Positions 14,263-16,404 of a stretch of 16,404 bases of DNA are shown in pieces. Source of the stretch: Chrysochromulina tobinii. Lineage: Eukaryota > Haptophyta > Prymnesiales > Chrysochromulinaceae. The DNA lies in the NCBI GenBank assembly GCA_001275005.1, contig JWZX01002067.1:1-16404 (forward strand), read 5' to 3'. How positions within the stretch are numbered: position 1 is the stretch's first letter; every line of letters starts with the position of its first letter. The translations under genes and the position numbers were made by a program. A model generated the notes under the pieces. The model did no database searches and had not been told where the DNA came from. It was given only the letters and a program-made list of their open reading frames with translations.

Positions 14263-15735
14263 ATGGGAGTCTGGCCGCCGGCACCGCCCGTAGCGCCGAT
14301 GGCGCCAATAGACATGATGCTGTTATCGAGCTTCGCCGACCGCCTGCCCATCCAGGTCGTCGTCGTGACGGCCATGCACGTTGAGCTGCGCACTTGGATC
14401 GAGCGCTTTCCATTAGGCGAGACTCTGGCATTCCCTCAGGGTGGTTGCTCTGAAGAGACGGGCAGGCCATTGTCGCTCAATCGGGATCGCCGTGTGCTCG
14501 GCGTGACGACGGGCCAAGGTCCGTTCTGCGCTGCGACGACACTCATGGCGCTCGGTCATGATGGTCGGTTCGACCTGCGCCATGCGTACTGGCTCATGAC
14601 TGGCATCGCTGGTATCGATCCGCAATTCGGCTCCATCGGCTCGGTCGTGCTGCCTCGTTACCTGGTCGGCCTCGGGCGTGACTACTACCTCGACGGAATC
14701 GGCGTTCTACCGCGCGTTGGCAATGTCAGCCGCACGACACCCAACTTTTCGCCTCCGTATCCAGACACGGCCACCTGCATAGCCGGTGGGCGGCTACGTG
14801 TGCTCGACCAGCACATGATCGAGCTGGCGTACAGCCTGTACGCCGCATCGGGCGCCTTGCTGAACGACACGGCCAACTTACAAGAAGCGCGCGCGCGCTA
14901 CACCGAGCTCCGCGCACGCGATCCGCCCACCGTATATGTCGGCGGCACGAGTGTTACCGGTGAAACCTTTTGGGCGGGGAGGGAGAGCACCTTGGTGGCA
15001 CGGAACGAGAGCCGTTATTTCACCGCCGGGGCGGGTGAGCTGGCGGTGACGCAGGAGGAGGACATAGCGTGGTACGAGGCTGTCTTCTCGCTCGCGCGCG
15101 AGTTGCGGCCGCTCGCCAACGTCAGCCGCGTCGTCTATGTGCGTAGCCTCGGATGACCTCGGAAGACCTTGGATGGCATCTGACGGCATGCGAGTGCTAC
15201 TGACAATCGCTGACTGCCCCATCACCGCCTTCCCTCGCAGTTGCGCTCCGCATCCGACTATTGCTACGAGCCTGCGGGCGAGCCATTCGAACCGCTCGCA
15301 AACTGGTTCTTCCAGGACCCCCTCCATTTCACCGCGCGTGAGGCGTTCGATGGTCTCTTCGTGGTCGGGGCGCCCATCGCACGCGCGCTCGCGCCGCTCG
15401 GCGCGGCCTCACCTCCGTCATCGCCCTCCCCATCCGAGCCGTACAATGGCTCGGGAATTGCGCTGTCCTTGCAGTTGGCCGTGTTGCTGGGCGTGCTGCA
15501 GCTGTGTACGGCGGTGCTGGCCCTTTCACACTTGCGAGCGCTGCTAGCCGCTCGGCGCACCACCGCCACCAATCCGAAATCCTCTGGTGCGTGGATCCAC
15601 AAGTCGAACGAATCGCCCAAGGCGAGAGCGGAGGCTGCCATGGACGAAAGCGACTTTGGTGGCGGCTTTAACATGGAGTTGAACGAGGCGGCCATTGCCG
15701 CAGCCAAGGCGTCTCGACGCGATAACAAAGCTTGA
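14263..15735 (+). CDS. Purine nucleoside permease (NUP) family protein with C-terminal membrane helix; one intron
   Basis: Exons 14263-15138 and 15241-15735 join in phase 0 to give 456 residues. ATG 14263 has A at -3 and G at +4; later in-frame ATGs near 14299 and 14314 are alternatives. Family landmarks of NUP (PF06516, first described from a Candida nucleoside transporter) are VVVVTAMHVE near 32-41, VLGVTTGQG, FDLRHAYWLMTGIAGIDP (103-120) with GSIGSVVLPRYLV after it, TGETFW (232-237), TQEED (263-267) and, across the intron, RVVY joined to LRSASDY, which matches RVxxLRTASNF. The lineage-specific C-terminal part has one membrane helix (about 364-388) and a short charged tail. There is no clear signal peptide. 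The NUP fold is thought to be related to nucleoside phosphorylases, so binding or cleaving nucleosides is an alternative to transport; a single helix argues against a classic permease. Confidence 0.88.
15139..15240 (+). other. Spliceosomal intron in the NUP gene
   Basis: A 102-nt GT-AG intron in phase 0, donor GTGCGT and acceptor CCCTCGCAG. A branch-like CTGAC lies near 15210-15214 with a pyrimidine-rich stretch after it. Read unspliced, the frame stops at 15154-15156 just before the conserved LRxASxF block; splicing restores that block. Confidence 0.85.
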
Positions 15736-16238
15736 AGCTTCGCTTGAAGATAACAATGAAGCTTGAAGGCCCAGCCCCAGGGTCAAGTAAGCAAGTAATT
15801 AAGTAAAACATGCCAACAGGCAGCTTACAATGAGCTTCTGAAGGCCCAGCCCCAGGGTGAAACAGTGTCCGAAAAAGTAGCGACGATGCACGATCGAAAA
15901 CATCAAATAGTCGTCAAATGAGTTTCGTGAATGAGTTTAATCAAGTTTATAGACTGAGGAGCGTAGCGCCATCCCCCGGAACGGAGTGTGGTGGGCGCGT
16001 GCGTGCCCGCGCAACGGAAACATCTGACTGACTTACCGTGTCCCGTGTGTGTCCCGGCTCGGGGTAATCGACTTGTTAGAAAGAAACCATACCGGTCTCG
16101 AGTGAAGCTGAGATCAGGTCGCGCACCCGAACCGTAAGGATGGAAGTGTGGGAATTTTAACTTTGTGACCGAAACAGCGCGAGTGCCTTTTTGCTGTGTA
16201 GCTCGAAGCACCTGCTGTGCCGCTCGAAGCGGGCGGCT
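15736..16238. other. Gene-free region downstream of the NUP gene
   Basis: About 500 bp with no coding-like ORF on either strand. It holds a direct repeat pair (15753-15860) and AT-richer sequence around 15785-15950. No tRNA or other RNA gene could be recognised. Confidence 0.5.
15753..15860. repeat. Direct repeat pair downstream of the NUP gene
   Basis: The 20-bp core TGAAGGCCCAGCCCCAGGGT is identical at 15764-15783 and 15839-15858, 75 bp apart. Similarity extends leftwards (ACAATGA plus GCTT) at 15753 and 15827. A third partial relative, GATAACAA followed by GCTTGAAG, occurs at 15721 and 15750. Confidence 0.9.
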
Positions 16239-16403
16239 TCAGCGCGCCCTATGCCGTACATACTCGTCGATCCTGATCGCCAGTAGCACGTGCTGGCCAC
16301 CCATGGGCACAGTAAGCACCGCTCGACCTTTCTCCGTCGCCGCTGCTGCCCACCCACCTGCCAACGCCATCGCCACCTGACTCAGCTCCGCCAGTGAGCC
16401 CAA
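16239..16403 (-). CDS. Possible 3' end of an unidentified minus-strand gene (partial)
   Basis: A frame open from the right window edge ends at TGA 16241-16239 and gives 54 residues, including RAVLTVPMGGQHVLLAIRID. The composition is protein-like, with mostly G or C at third positions, and the other frames in this stretch look worse. The piece is too short to place in a family and could be chance. Confidence 0.3.
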   Translation of the reverse strand: MGSLAELSQVAMALAGGWAAAATEKGRAVLTVPMGGQHVLLAIRIDEYVRHRAR

Positions 16404-16404
16404 C

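Noticed and set aside
14263-15156. Unspliced 297-residue version of the NUP protein
   Set aside because: It ends just before the conserved LRxASxF block, which is found in phase directly after a good GT-AG intron.
15903-16380. Short ORFs on both strands near the right edge
   Set aside because: They have no recognisable domain and poor composition; only the minus-strand frame ending at 16239 looks mildly coding.
1-16404. CRISPR arrays, insertion sequences or rRNA genes
   Set aside because: No regularly spaced repeats, transposase motifs or rRNA sequence could be seen.

Overview
The window looks like GC-rich nuclear DNA from a unicellular eukaryotic alga, most like a haptophyte or pelagophyte; the sequence alone does not settle which. 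The reasons are: two genes interrupted by short GT-AG introns whose family alignment resumes cleanly across the junction, Kozak-like starts (purine at -3, G at +4) rather than ribosome binding sites, eukaryote-type families (GRC3/NOL9 RNA kinase tail, C-type lectin, WW/IQ, eukaryotic-style MATE), high GC at third codon positions, and frequent in-frame micro-duplications.

Layout. 1-608 (+): 3' end of a GRC3/NOL9-type polynucleotide 5'-kinase with an 88-nt intron. 1193-4861 (+): a 1222-residue receptor-like protein with a signal peptide, C-type lectin domain, about seven membrane helices, a coiled coil, WW-like and IQ-like motifs and a C-terminal TIR domain. 5072-6226 (+): class 3 lipase. 6364-6990 (-): small cysteine-rich plus Tudor-like protein. 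7298-9862 (-): coiled coil, cysteine-rich and C-terminal HAD phosphatase fusion. 10018-11481 (+): MATE transporter, divergent from the HAD gene. 11482-12223: gene-free stretch, AT-richer at its left and full of palindromes. 12224-14033: island of five small, tightly packed unrecognised ORFs with lower third-position GC and shared promoter motifs. 14263-15735 (+): purine nucleoside permease (NUP) family gene with a 102-nt intron and a C-terminal membrane helix. 15736-16238: gene-free, with a direct repeat. 16239-16403 (-): possible 3' end of another gene.

How the genes may work together. The most striking locus is 1.2-6.2 kb. A single-chain lectin receptor with a cytosolic TIR domain, keeping the WCxxEL box that holds the catalytic glutamate of NAD-cleaving TIRs, is followed on the same strand by a class 3 lipase. 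Plant TIR immunity also relies on class-3-lipase-fold proteins (EDS1/PAD4/SAG101), so a sensing or defence role is a reasonable hypothesis, but it is inference. The second notable region is the 12.2-14.0 kb island. Its 2-nt intergenic gap, overlapping convergent stop codons, shared TTCCGGAA and GGAAA(A)CTTTTT motifs and different codon use suggest inserted virus-like or mobile-element-like DNA. No hallmark viral gene is visible, so this is also inference.
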